Shown here: positions 1 through 10,590 of the stretch, piece after piece
Position numbering within the stretch: the first letter of the stretch is position 1
Layout: each line of letters opens with the position of its first letter
Origin: Mytilus galloprovincialis
Lineage: Eukaryota > Mollusca > Bivalvia > Mytilida > Mytilidae
Assembly: GCF_965363235.1 (NCBI RefSeq)
Contig: NC_134839.1
Span: 98,289,743 to 98,353,742, forward strand
DNA: 64,000 bases
Direction: 5' to 3'
Notes under the pieces: model-generated
What the model was told of the DNA's origin: nothing
The model's input: only the letters and a program-made list of their open reading frames with translations
Databases searched by the model: none
Translations under genes and position numbers: made by a program

Positions 1-1034
1 TAGAATGATCAATGCACTATATTTTGTGTATCAAAAAGGTAGTGATCAGCCTTGGATATCCTTTAGATATCAAGTTAGTAGTATAAGGTTTTGATTGCAT
101 TTCATGCAATCTTCAACTAAAAACATAATGATAATCTGTAGGTTATGATGGGCATGATGGTAGGTAACATATGGTCTAGTTTGGATACAATAATATGCAT
201 AACTTCTAAATTCTAAATGTATATGCAAATAGAAATTCTTTAATTGGGAGGCATATTAATAACACCTACATCATCTACATAAGAATTTGTGACGATTAAA
301 ATTTTTAAATCCTTGTTTAGTTTTTTTGAAAACCTAAAATACAGTAGCTATACATTCCACTTAATTTTTTTTAAGGTCTCTATGAAAACTGCTTAACCAG
401 AATTAGTAATACAGTATTAATTGTAAAATATTTCATGGTTTACAAAAAAATTCTATATTGTCATACAAAACAATTTACTGCAGAAAAAAGTAATAACTGG
501 TCAGACACTAACAAAACTAATAAGGACTCTTGTGGACTAGCAATTAATTGGAACACAGGAAATAACACAAGCTTTAGGACAATATAAAATCTTGAAGCAT
601 CTTTTTTGCAACATAAATAGAATGAATCAGTGCTTTTTACATGTACAGTTCTAATAAAATACATATACATGCAAGGAAGACATGCTTATATTATAATGAT
701 TTTTTTATTAATGATTGATGAAAAATAGATACATATACATCTCCATACTGAATATGAAGTTCCTTTCACTAGATGTCTCCTTTCATTAATGCAGTGTTTT
801 GTTTGCTTATTTTCCTGAGTTTAAGAACAAACAAAAATTGTTTTAATATTTTTTTTTAAATATGTCAGACTCTGTGTTGATACAACAAAACCATTTCTAC
901 ATTTTGTACATGTTCTATCTTTCTACATCTATAGTGTACACATATTGTATGATCCTTAACAGATCTTTGCTATTATATCAGTGTACTTATAAACAGATAC
1001 AGATGAAGAAAACCACATCTTCTCAGCTACTTAC
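1..1034. other. Intronic AT-rich DNA of the AKAP9-like gene
   Basis: Downstream (in gene sense) of the exon 2 donor. AT-rich with short homopolymer runs. I see no exon, repeat or structured element that I can name. Confidence 0.5.
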
Positions 1035-1178
1035 ATCTTCAAACAAAGGGACATCACTAGAACTTGACTGATCAATGGAGCTGATGGATGAATCTCCCCC
1101 TGCTACTGTTTCATCTCCATGGTGATGATGATGATGACTGTGTTTCTTTTTACTCTTCTTTTTCTGAAATGCTGCTAA
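1035..1178 (-). CDS. AKAP9: AKAP9-like coding exon 2
   Basis: A 48-codon exon with acceptor ttgttttcag before 1178 and donor gtaagt after 1035. It encodes LAAFQKKKSKKK, six histidines and an acidic Ser-rich tail ending PLFED. Both ends are in phase 0. The His run is encoded by CAT/CAC codons and is flanked by conserved-looking basic residues, so it is coding rather than a stray repeat. Confidence 0.7.
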
Positions 1179-4100
1179 CTGAAAACAAGACATTATTATT
1201 TTCTTTTGCTGTTGATTATGATAATATTTCAAATATCATTGATTAAACTGAAAATCTTCATTACAATAGTCAATAGCATACAAGTTTGATTGATTGGTGT
1301 TTAACGCCACTTTCATTTACAATGTATACTATTGTGCTATTTCCTGAGAGTCAGTTTTTATTGGTGGCGGAAACCTGAGTCCCTGGAGAAAACAACAGAT
1401 TATTGAATAGCATACAAGAATGCATGTGTAGTGTTTCCTACAGGTGGTTTTGGCGTGTAATGGCGCCCTGCCGCGATTTCTCGACGCCCTGCCCTTTTTG
1501 GGAAAAAAAATTGGCGCCCTGCCCTAATTTTGTCGAAATTCCTGACGCCATGCCTTTATCGTCGTAATTAACAACCGGTACTGAAAGACATATTTTATGA
1601 ATACCGCTCGAGTTATTTCCCTTCAAAACAAAAGTTCACTAGGTCGCCATTTTGTAATCGATTTCGTAATCAGCTGATTAGCAAACTGCAATAGATTTAA
1701 TAGTGAATACAGATACTAATCACAGGTCCTGATTGTATCCCCCAAGTCCCAGAAACATCGTTTTGCCTAGAAGATTAATGAAAAAACATCGATGTGATGC
1801 TTAGATATTTTTTTTTTACAGATGATAGATTTTTAATTTACATAATTTACATTGTTTGCATGGTTGAACAAGCCAATGAACGGCGATCATGAGACATTTG
1901 TCAAATTGAAAAGTAAAAATTCTTTGCAAGCTATTTTTTAAATACAAATGCTTGACTGTACCTTAAATGAAATGAATAAAAATCCAAATTAAAAGCAGAA
2001 TAATCCAGAAAATAAATGAATTCCTTGATCAAATGTTTTCTTTTGATTACAAACATGTCACATGATCATTTTAGGCGGGAAAAATACTTGGGAAAACACC
2101 TAAGTAACAGACAACTATGTCTGGCTATTTATAGACATTTAAAATAAACAGCTGATATGGTAGTGCCATGAAAGTAGTAAAACTTGTTGTATCTATATTA
2201 ATTTAATTTGGAAAAGGGTGTAGAGGGGAAGGGGTTAATTTGTAAAGTTATTTTTTTTTGTAATTTAATAAATTTTGGTTACTAAAAATGACCCTGGATA
2301 TCAGGGAATGTGTCAACCTGTTTTTAGGGAAAAAAAGGAGGATTTGTCAATGACAATTGATATGACCAAAGCAATATGACATAGTGCTTTCTTGTTTTTA
2401 AAGAACTGATTTTGTTTTTAATTGTTTTTATTGTTTTAAATATTTCATATATATATGTTTTAAATATTTCATATATATATGTTTTAAACACTTTTTCTTG
2501 TTTAACAATTTGTTTTAATGATTGATAACAGATGTATATGTCCTTTTTATAGTATTAAACTAGTATGTTTTAAATGAATCAATTTTATAGAAATTGCCTG
2601 TTTATGTTAAGTAAGTGCCCTAAAATTGTTGTCCATCGCGCTTAATGTGCCCTCTGAGCTAACAATTACCCTGCCCTTTTTAAAAGCTGCAGGAAACACT
2701 AATGTGATTGCATGTAAAGAAAAAGAATTGGTGTACACGCCATGTCATGAGAATAAACATATTTACACATTTGGGTATTAAGCTTAACTTCGTCATGAAA
2801 TGACATACATGTACAAGTGTATTTACATCTGAAGGGTGAATAGTGTGTACAGTTGAAAATTCAAGAGCATGCAAGTTGGCAGTTATCAGAATCTCATAAG
2901 AGATAAGTTATTTGATGCTTTAATGGATCCAAATAGTTTCATTTTTCTCTGATTATAGTGTGATGGTAACTGGCACTTGTTTATCTTCCCCTTATACTCC
3001 AAATGTGAGTTGTTTGTTATGAATGAGTTTCAAAGGTTGATGGTTGACCTGAGGTCAATCTGTGTACATGTATATGACATCATTTAACAATCAGTTCTTA
3101 CTGTCATGACTGTGACGTGAATCATGTAACATAAATTTTGTGACTTAAGAAATGTATCAGAAAGGTAGTGCATGAATTTGAAAGATGTCTTAAATGAATT
3201 TCACATTCAAGAATTTTCCTGTATATTTCCATTCCAATGTCAAAATGTTGTAGCTGACTTTTTCTTCTTTTGTTAATCAGCAAAGAGATTTCATCCTGTT
3301 GATGATGTGTCATCAAGCAGGGTTATGACAAATGATACTGAAGGTGAGTCCAGTGACTAGTCATTTTAGGCCATGGTGAGCCCAACACTGAACAGTAACA
3401 GGAAGATATATCTTTTGCAACATAGTGCAGGTGGTCTACAAAATGTGATCAATGGGAAATGAAAAATTCTATGTACAACTTCAAGTTAAAATGTGCTTCC
3501 ACTGTCCAAGATAAAAACATAATCAACAGCATCACTATGTCCATGGTCTCATGATGGAAATGTAATCAAAGGTTTTCCTTAATTGTAACTATAGTCACGT
3601 CACATAAAATTGGCACAATGTTTTTGGTTGAAAATTTTTAAACTAACAACTGCATTCATTCAAGATGACGTTTTTCATTTCGCAGAATCAAATATCATTC
3701 CAAAAATCAACTACTGTCCTACCTTTTATTGTATTTGCACTGTATAATCCTGACCTTAACATAATCCAAGATTATTTTGTATGGTGGAATCCGACATTGT
3801 TAATACTGGAAGTGTTGACGTGGGGTTCCACGTGCTGTCTATTTTCTTGTGTCTCTCAGAGCTTTTCATCATCTTTATGCAAAAAGCATGGGAAATTGTA
3901 TCATCAATGACAATGTTATTACCGGAGAGTAACGAATGTTATGTAAATCAGGGATCCTCATAGAAACCAAGATGGCGGTTTTACAATGTAAATAATTTTG
4001 AAAAATTCGAAGGTCAGGATTATACAGTGCAAACACAATAAAAGGTAGGACAGTAGTTGATATTTGGACTGGATTTTTATTTCGCTTATCGAAAAACATC

Positions 4101-7100
4101 ATCTCGAGTGAACGCGGCTGATATTTAACAAAATTTTGAAAAAAATCATTGTGCCAATTTTACGTGACGGCCACTATAAGATGTTGTCATATCAAACCAG
4201 CATATACATGTATATCATCATTTAATGACAATTTTAAAAAAATAAATGCCAAAATCTAAATTTCGTGTAATTCGTTTTGATTTGAAATGTCATGTTGGAC
4301 TTAGATTATTCTTGGATAGAAGGTCGTTTTTTTATACAGAAGTGTTGTACTCTGGTTGCATGATATTGACTGACGGAATATGTCTAGTTTGCAGTGATAT
4401 TGTTTGCCTCAAATTACAGCCGAAATTAAGCCTTTTCCCCTAGAGAAAATTCCCAATTGCTAAAAAAAATGGCTTAAAATTCCTCCCAAAAAGTTTTACA
4501 TTTTCCCAATACAGTGATGGTATTGGCAGAAATTTTGTAAATATCGTATTCATGTTATTATTTTGATATTAGAAACCACTTTTGAGATCCGGTTTTCTAA
4601 CCAGAATCATCATAGTGTTTGTAACACATGTAGTTTTCAATGCATTAAGTACCATCATTGCTTCTGTTTCTTTCCCCTCTCTGAAAGTACCTTTCAGATT
4701 GAAAATGTTTGATAACCAAAATATACATGAAACAGTGCAAAAAAGACAGTAAAGCCAGCAAAACCAGATGCTCCGCAGGGCGTAGCTTTATACGACCGCA
4801 GAGGTTGAACCCTGAACGGTTAGGGCAAGTATGGACACAACATTCAAGCTGGATTCAGCTCTAAATTTGGATTGTGATTAAATAGTTGACACAGCATAGG
4901 TTTCTGACACAGAATGAATGTGTTCTAATGAACTTAAAATTTTTGTTTCTCTTAGAGCAATTCACTATGCTGTTGAATATTAATCCTCTCAAAAAAATGT
5001 TTGAAGAAATTTTCTTTTTTATTTATGAAATTTCAAATGAGAAAAATTGAACCCAATTTTTTTAATCACATCCCCCTTTCCCTTATTCCAAAACTAATCT
5101 CAATTAAAATTTCTAATGGAGTTTGCAACAATAACTACTCATTTAAATACATCATAAAATATTAAGATGTAAAAAAACTGCTTGTTATCACTGAATGGTA
5201 AAGATTATTTTAATTTATCAGTTGGTAGTAAAAAGTGAATATACATTGTATATTGTATATAACAAAGATTTAAGTTGATTCTGGACAAAGAAAGATAACT
5301 CTAATTAAAAAAAAATTGATATTTCACAATATTGTGCAATTAGATATTTCTTGCCATTGCGCAATACTGTGCAATTGAAAAGACTTGCTATTGCACAATA
5401 CTTAATATAATAATTTTAGATCCTGATTTGGACCAACTTGAAAACTGGGCCCATAATAAAAAATCTAAGTACATTTTTGGATTCAGCATATCAAAGAACT
5501 TCAAGATTTCAATTTTTGTTAAAATCAGACTAAGTTTAATTTTGGACCCTTTGGACTTTAGTGTAGACCAATTTGAAAACAGGACCAAAAATGAAGAATC
5601 TACATACACAGTTAGATTTGGTATATCAAAGAACCCCATTTATTCAATTTTTGATGAAATCAAACAAAGTTTAATTTTGGACCCCGATTTGGACCAACTT
5701 GAAAACTGGGCCAATAATCAAGAATCTAAGTACATTTTTAGATTCAGCATATCAAAGAACCTAACTGATTCATTTTTTGTCAAAATCAAACTAAGTTTAA
5801 TTTTGGACCCTTTGGACCTTAATGTAGACCAATTTGAAAACGGGACCAAAAGTTAAGAATCTACATACACAGTCATGACAGTTAGATTCAGCATATCAAA
5901 GAACCCCAATTATTCAATTTTGATGAAATCAAACAGAAGTTTAATTTTGGACCCTTTGGGCCCCTTATTATGTTGGGACCAAAACTCCCAAAATCAAACC
6001 CAACCTTTCTTTTATGGTCATAAACCTTGTGTTTAAATTTCATAGATTTCTATTTACTTATACTAACGTTATGGTGCGAAAACCAAGAAAAATGCTTGTT
6101 TGGGTCCCTTTTTGGCCCCTAATTCCTAAACTGTTGGGACCTAAACTCCCAAAATCAATACCAACCTTCCTTTTGTAGTCATTAACATTGTGTTTAAATT
6201 TCATTGATTTCTATTTACTTAAACTAATGTTATTGTGCGAAAACCAAGAATAATGCTTATTTGGGCCCTTTTTTGGCCCCTAATTCCTAAACTGTTGAGA
6301 CCAAAACTCCCAAAATCAATCCCAACCGTTCTTTTGTGGTCATAAACCTTGTGTCAAAATTTCATAGATTTCTATTAACTTAAACTAAAGTTATAGTGCG
6401 AAAACCAAGAAAATGCTTATTTGGGCCCTTTTTGGCCCCTAATTCCTAAAATGTTGGGACCAAAACTCCCAAAATCAATACCAACCTTCCTTTTGTGGTC
6501 ATAAACCTTGTGTTAAAATTTCATAGATTTCCATTCACTTTTACTAAAGTTAGAGTGCGAAAACTAAAAGTATTCGGACGCCGGACGACGAAGACGACGA
6601 CGACGACGCCGACGCCAACGTGATAGCAATATACGACGAAAATTTTTTCAAAATTTGCGGTCGTATAAAAATCAGAGATGTGTTTAAAATAAAATATACA
6701 AATTTCCCAATTTCAATAAAAAATATGCATTTTTCCCAATAAAAAACAGTAGATGTAGTTTTGAAAAAAGACAACACTATCACTGAGTTTGGTATCAGGT
6801 CCTTCGTGCTCAATACACTTTTGCACCCTACACATTCGCACCTCACACTTTCGCACCCAAGGTCCATTAGCACCCAATTTTAAATAAAATTCCTGTTGAA
6901 TTAGAAAATCAGGATTGTTGTTTTTATGGATTTGATGTAAATATTGCATGTATCTAGCTTGGTATGAGTAAAACATTGAAGATTAGATTGAAGATTTAAA
7001 ATGAAAAACACAAAAGATTTTAACAGCTAGTCCCCTTTGATCTGAAACAATGAAACAAAAAATTATAGCACTACACTAACCAAAACAAGATTAAGATTTA

Positions 7101-7791
7101 TTCAACACAAAAAAAAAACGTTGTCTCACTTTAATTTAAGACAATGACAACAAATATACTTATAGGATACACTTGCCAAAACATGATTACAAAGTTATTA
7201 AACACAAAACCAATAAAAATTGGGCGCAAACATTTATGGTGCGAAAGTGAAAGGGGGCAAATGTGGTTGGGCACGAACGGACCCGGATTCGTCTATAGTG
7301 TTTTACTGTGAACTTATTTTTGATGCACTGACTTTGTTGGCATGTTGCTTATGAGCAATGCTTAAGATAATACATCACATTAAAAACTGACTGATTGATG
7401 ATTTTGTTTACACATATTGACCTCAGGTCAACTGGTGAGTGGTAACTGGTGCAACTCATTCATTAAAATCAACTTGGTGTAATATTGAAGATCATGTATT
7501 GACATATGTATGGCTGCTGCTGCAGTTCAAAGTGGCAAACCTGGTAAATGTTGTAAACAGTCTATACTGTGAAATGTTTCCAATATCTCTATATTAATTT
7601 TAATTCATTCTAGCTCATATGGTGTTTTGGGCAAGTTGTCCGAAATAAGTTCATTCCCCCTTTTTTACAACTATAACAACATGACTCAAAGTTCATAGCT
7701 TTTCGGGTCTTTTGTTTAATGACATCATTTCAAAATAAATAACCTTTTCCTTTCCAGCTCGAAGCTTTTTGTTTCGTTCTTCTTCGTCCAT
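1035..7791 (-). CDS. AKAP9: AKAP9/pericentrin-like centrosomal scaffold, first two coding exons (partial gene)
   Basis: Two minus-strand exons joined in phase 0 encode the amino terminus of a protein that resembles vertebrate AKAP9 and pericentrin. Those are giant coiled-coil scaffolds that anchor PKA and gamma-tubulin complexes at the centrosome and Golgi. Exon 1 (7791-7744) encodes 16 residues beginning MDEEERNKKLRAGKEK, close to the 16-residue first exon of human AKAP9 (MEDEERQKKLEAGKAK, from memory). Exon 2 (1178-1035, 144 nt) continues LAAFQKKKSKKK, a run of six histidines, then a Ser/Asp-rich stretch, matching the family's KLAxFRQRK start and Lys-rich follow-on. Acceptor tgttttcag and donor gtaagt flank exon 2; the donor of exon 1 is a weaker gttatt. 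The 6.6-kb intron is packed with mobile elements. All coiled-coil exons lie off the left edge. AKAP9 and pericentrin cannot be told apart from this piece; the symbol is my best guess. Confidence 0.68.
1285..1392 (+). repeat. Short dispersed molluscan repeat fragment
   Basis: Contains the word tgattgattggtgtttaac and, 80 bases on, a degenerate ggcggaaacctgagtccctg. From memory, this pair of words recurs in many bivalve genomes as a dispersed element. No ends or target duplication are visible here, so the class is unknown. Confidence 0.4.
1429..2701. mobile_element. Non-autonomous hAT-like element, 1.27 kb, 5-bp target duplication
   Basis: Inverted ends TAGTGTTTCCTACAG (left) and TAGTGTTTCCTGCAG (right, reverse complement) are flanked by ATGTG on both sides (1424-1428 and 2702-2706). 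Both ends carry CCCTGCCC-rich subterminal DNA. The interior is AT-rich with no transposase frame. TAGNG-type ends suggest hAT. Most hAT elements duplicate 8 bp, but a hAT subgroup makes 5-bp duplications. It lies in AKAP9-like intron 1. Confidence 0.7.
2702..3591. other. Intronic DNA with one arm of an inverted repeat pair
   Basis: No coding signal. Bases around 3010-3100 are an inverted, diverged copy of about 7370-7480; both contain the palindrome TTGACCTGAGGTCAA (3044-3058 here). Otherwise unremarkable intron sequence. Confidence 0.45.
3592..4176. mobile_element. Foldback MITE with long inverted repeats, TA target
   Basis: The ends TAGTCACGTCACATAAAATT and, inverted, TAGTGGCCGTCACGTAAAAT lead into matching arms. 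A second paired block (3705-3765 with 4010-4075, containing CAACTACTGTCCTACC) extends the arms to roughly 170 bases. TA lies on both sides (3590-3591, 4177-4178), as in Tc1/mariner-like MITEs. The short open frames inside are by-products of the mirrored arms. Confidence 0.65.
5415..5955. repeat. Tandem units of about 130 bp inside the TATACGACCGC element
   Basis: Alternating variants contain GGACCAACTTGAAAACTGGG and GACCAATTTGAAAACRGGACC, each followed by aatctaagtaca/aatctacataca and atatcaaagaa. One 142-codon frame stays open through two double units; its repeated composition and lack of any family match argue against a gene. Confidence 0.7.
5982..6560. repeat. 161-bp tandem repeat, about 3.6 units
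   Basis: Units start at 5982, 6143, 6304 and 6463, spaced 161, 161 and 159. Each runs from aaactcccaaaatc through accttgtgtt and ttcatagatttc to gggccctttttggcccctaa. A GACGAC-rich stretch (6575-6615) follows before the terminal stem. Confidence 0.85.
6795..7283. mobile_element. Inverted-repeat element with repeated TTCGCACC words
   Basis: The left side (6798-6880) reads GGTCCTTCGTGCTCAATACA and then TTCGCACC repeats up to CACCCAATTTTAAAT. The reverse complement of the right side (7283-7205) reads GGTCCGTTCGTGCCCAACCA and then TTTCGCACC up to GCGCCCAATTTTTATT. These imperfect arms of about 80 bases enclose AT-rich DNA. No clear target duplication, so boundaries are approximate. Confidence 0.5.
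7284..7743. other. Intronic DNA next to AKAP9-like exon 1
   Basis: Holds the second, inverted arm (about 7370-7480) of the pair that starts near 3010, with TTGACCTCAGGTCAA. No exon or other element recognised. Confidence 0.4.
7744..7791 (-). CDS. AKAP9: AKAP9-like coding exon 1 (start codon exon)
   Basis: Sixteen codons from ATG at 7791 to AAG at 7744, followed by gttatt. The start has a purine at -3 and G at +4. The charged EEERxKKLxAGKxK pattern and the exon length match the first exon of vertebrate AKAP9. It reads in phase 0 into the exon at 1178-1035. Confidence 0.68.
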
Positions 7792-8255
7792 TTCAAAACT
7801 TTTTATTACGTGTCTGGGAATATTTCTTCAATCCAATGGCGCTCATTCTTATTTTGGTCAATAGATGGCGCTCTTGGAGAAATTATAAGAACCAAAACAG
7901 CATCCGACTCCATCCACGCTTCAGTTCTGTACTTTTAATCTTTCGTGTTGTTAGGGAACGGTTTCTGGTTTTCCTAAAAAATATATTCTAATCCCAATTA
8001 AAAATATTCTGGTCAAGCAGATGACAAAAAAAAATATTGTTAGTAATCCAGATTTACCCAATACCTTTCTTCTTCTCTTCTTTAGGTACAGACATAGATC
8101 TAATAGCCAATTTTATCTATGGTACAGAAAACCATCAACATTTTGAAGATTACTTTCCGTCGCATGCCTAATTGAGGTTGCTTTTGAAGTTAATTTCAAT
8201 TTTTCTTTTATTTATCAAACTTTACAATTTTTATTGAACTTTTATTTTTTTTACA
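7792..8255 (-). promoter_or_regulatory. Putative promoter and 5' leader of the AKAP9-like gene
   Basis: This is the interval upstream of the AKAP9-like start codon. On the plus strand it holds a CCAAT box running into GGCGCTC (7835-7846) and a second ATGGCGCTC about 25 bases later. That makes two GAGCGCCAT-type elements, YY1-like, close to the start on the gene's own strand. There is no TATA box and no long open frame. HPRT is transcribed in the opposite direction from somewhere to the right, so a shared head-to-head promoter is possible, but no HPRT first exon was recognised here. Confidence 0.3.
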
Positions 8256-8260
8256 TTTTT

Positions 8261-8275
8261 TTTTTTTTTTTTTTT

Positions 8276-8306
<31 letters not shown>

Positions 8307-8307
8307 A
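8261..8307. repeat. Poly(T)/(TA)n microsatellite
   Basis: A run of T followed by about 13 TA dinucleotides. It lies just upstream of the LINE fragment that begins near 8500. Confidence 0.9.
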
Positions 8308-8504
8308 AGATAAACCCCGTCCGCTTGAAGTTAAATTAAACAAATGTTTAACTGTGAATGCATCTGTGATGGGTTCAAAATCAAAAACATTTTGATATTG
8401 CAACTGATATACGTCCTTAGATATTGATATTGTTTGGCTATATTGAATCAAACACGATTAATCTACATAATCTTATACGGCCTTGATTGAATCAATTTAT
8501 TTTA

Positions 8505-9500
8505 TGTCTCTGGTTGCAATAATTCGAATATAAAAAGGGTTCAAATGAAATTCTGCAAATTTTTGCTTAAGGTTAAAAATTCTACACCTAATTTTATAAT
8601 ATATGGGAAATTGGGCAGATATCCTTTGGAAATTGATATCAAACTCCGTAAAATTAATTACTGGGCAAAATTGTTGTCTGGAAAACAAGAAAACATCCTG
8701 CAATTCTATATATAAGTACTCATTGTATAAATATAAAAATGATATTACTTAACGGTTAACAAATGTTAAATCCATTCTTGATGAATGATCTGCTTTATCA
8801 TTAGTGTGGGCCTGACGCCTAATATTAATAAGTGATACATGGCTATATATACTATTGTTAAACTGTGACAAAACCTTCACGGTTGGTCAATTTAAAAAGA
8901 AATGGCATACTGACGTTCTAGAATCGCCAAAAGCTTTAAACTATCGTCTGAATATTAACAGAAAACTATGAATTTGAATATAATTATTTAAAAATTTAGA
9001 TGATAGAAATATAACTACATTATGTAGATTGCGAACAGGAAATCATAAATTTCCTATTGAGACTGGTAGATGGCAAAATGTTGCACGAGAAAATAGAAAA
9101 TGCTTAATTTGTAACTCTGGTGATATCGGAGATGAATTTCATTATATTTGTATATGCTCTGTAATCATAATGATAGTCGTAAACAGTTATTGAGAAAAAG
9201 ATATACAAATCAACCAAATTCGTTGAAATTTAATGAACTGATGAAAAGTAAAAATCTTTTTATCTTAACAACTTGGACAAGTTTATCAGACTAGTCAATA
9301 TGCATGTAGTCTCTACTGTGTAGCTCATGAACTTGATATCATTTAGTTTAATCATGTATCATGACTGTATTTTATGATATGTGCTTCTCTCTTTCGTGTT
9401 ACATTTGTTTGTCTGTACATATACATTATGTAATATTTATTGTGTGTATCTCTATACCGGCAATGTAACTTGGTTTGTTGAGAAATAAAGATATATATGT
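8505..9500 (+). mobile_element. 3' part of a LINE (non-LTR retrotransposon), 5'-truncated
   Basis: Broken frames encode STPNFIIYGKLGRYPLEID and, after about 350 bases, LCRLRTGNHKFPIETGRW. A zinc-binding CLIC and an IGDEFHYI motif follow. This is the carboxy-terminal region after the reverse transcriptase in many molluscan LINEs. The frame shifts and carries stops, so the copy is dead. A non-coding tail follows, ending in aaataaagatatata near 9500. The catalytic reverse transcriptase core is absent. Confidence 0.65.
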
Positions 9501-9599
9501 TTTGGTTGTTTTCTGGTAATTTACTGATTCACTTCAAATCAAAATTGTTTTCATTGTCGATACATCATAATTGCAAACTGAAAATGACATCTGTAACAA

Positions 9600-10109
9600 A
9601 CTTTTGGCTACCTTAGCAGACCAAATACAATGAAAGTTCCAACTATGTACTGGCTTCCGAAGATGCACAAAACTCCTTACAATGAAGTAATTTCGTCTTC
9701 AAGCCATTGTTCCACTACTAAACTATCTATTCTCTACTTACTAATACACTTGGTACAATTAAAAACCTGGTAATAAATTGGTCAATTGAGGCCTTTGAAA
9801 ATATTGGTATTAATTACTTTTGGAGTGCCAATAATTCGTTGCAAGTACTTGATAAATTACATGCTTATATTGGTAATTTCGAATCTGTTCAAAGTTTTGA
9901 TTTTTCTACCCTATATCATATCACTTTGCCTCATAGTCTTATAAAGAAAAAATCACAGACCTGATTAAATAGGCATCTAAAAAGTCGAAATGCGAATATA
10001 TATATGTTCAAACTCTTTTAGGTATTTTTTTTAGAAACAACATACAAAAGAACTATGTCAATTGGACCTGCTTTGATATTATAACTGTCCTTGAATTTCT
10101 ACTTGGTAA
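9600..10109 (+). mobile_element. Penelope-like reverse transcriptase fragment (family B), 5' portion
   Basis: Interrupted frames read MYWLPKMHKTPYNE, NYFWSANNSLQVLDKLHAYI, then FDFSTLY (reverse transcriptase motif A) and a Lys-rich stretch. The same order of motifs is found in Penelope-like (possibly Naiad-clade) retroelements of invertebrates. The family assignment is from memory and tentative. The copy is broken by several frame changes and is split by the small element at 10110-10339. Confidence 0.5.
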
Positions 10110-10339
10110 GGGACGACATAAAAAAAAATGAAGGATAAAAAAAAAAACTTAATTCAATTAGTTAGGGGGTAGGGGTCAAAATTGTTGCAAGTTTTGTTTA
10201 ATTGACATCGATTTTATATATATATCCTTATTAGTCAATCAATTTTTCCCAAATTAAGTTAAGAAGGGGTAGGGTGTCAGTGAAAAAACTATATGAATTA
10301 AGTTTTTTTTATCCTACATTGAACTTTTGATGTCGTCCC
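10110..10339. mobile_element. PIF/Harbinger-like MITE, 230 bp, TAA target duplication
   Basis: Inverted ends GGGACGACAT are followed by matching A-rich arms (GGATAAAAAAA..CTTA). TAA lies directly on both sides (10107-10109, 10340-10342). GG-starting ends with a TWA duplication are typical of PIF/Harbinger MITEs. It sits inside the Penelope-like fragment, so it is younger than that copy. Confidence 0.75.
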
Positions 10340-10342
10340 TAA

Positions 10343-10590
10343 CATTGGGGGAGTCTTTATCAAAGTTTAAAATCCAATTAAAAAGGTTAAATACCACAAC
10401 AAAAAGATGTACCTTAGCACTATCTATATGGACCGAGGAAACTAAATATGATTCTAACACAATTCAGATGCAAGTCATCTTTCTTGAACTATGACTTGTT
10501 TAGAGTCAATATAATTGCTGATCCATCTTGCTTTTGTGGATGCAACATTGAGACTGGTCACCATCTTACAGTGTTTATATATCTCAACTT
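10343..10590 (+). mobile_element. Short LINE carboxy-terminal fragment
   Basis: An open frame from 10448 reads LTQFRCKSSFLNYDLFRVN and then a CFCGC..TGHH zinc motif, the conserved tail of Jockey/RTE-like LINE proteins. It butts directly onto a Penelope-like carboxy-terminal sequence at about 10590, so this is a junction between two elements and not a gene. Confidence 0.55.

Larger units (their letters stand above)
4764..6669 (-). mobile_element. Helentron/HINE-like element, TATACGACCGC family, with tandem core
   Basis: Read on the minus strand, the element starts ATACGACCGCA, immediately forming a stem with CGTCGTATA (6601-6669). The interior consists of tandem arrays. The inverted copy TGCGGTCGTATAAA (4800-4787) is followed by a second hairpin (GCTACGC..GCGGAGC) and ends CTGG, then T. 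Both flanking bases are T in this sense. The core has about four alternating 130-bp units (5415-5950) and four 161-bp units (5982-6560, each beginning aaactcccaaaatc). It matches dispersed bivalve repeats with 160-bp cores. No Rep/helicase gene is present, so it is non-autonomous. Confidence 0.62.

Noticed and set aside
5428-5856. 142-codon frame in the TATACGACCGC element
   Set aside because: Covers two tandem double units of a non-coding core; the repeated peptide mirrors the DNA repeat and has no family match.
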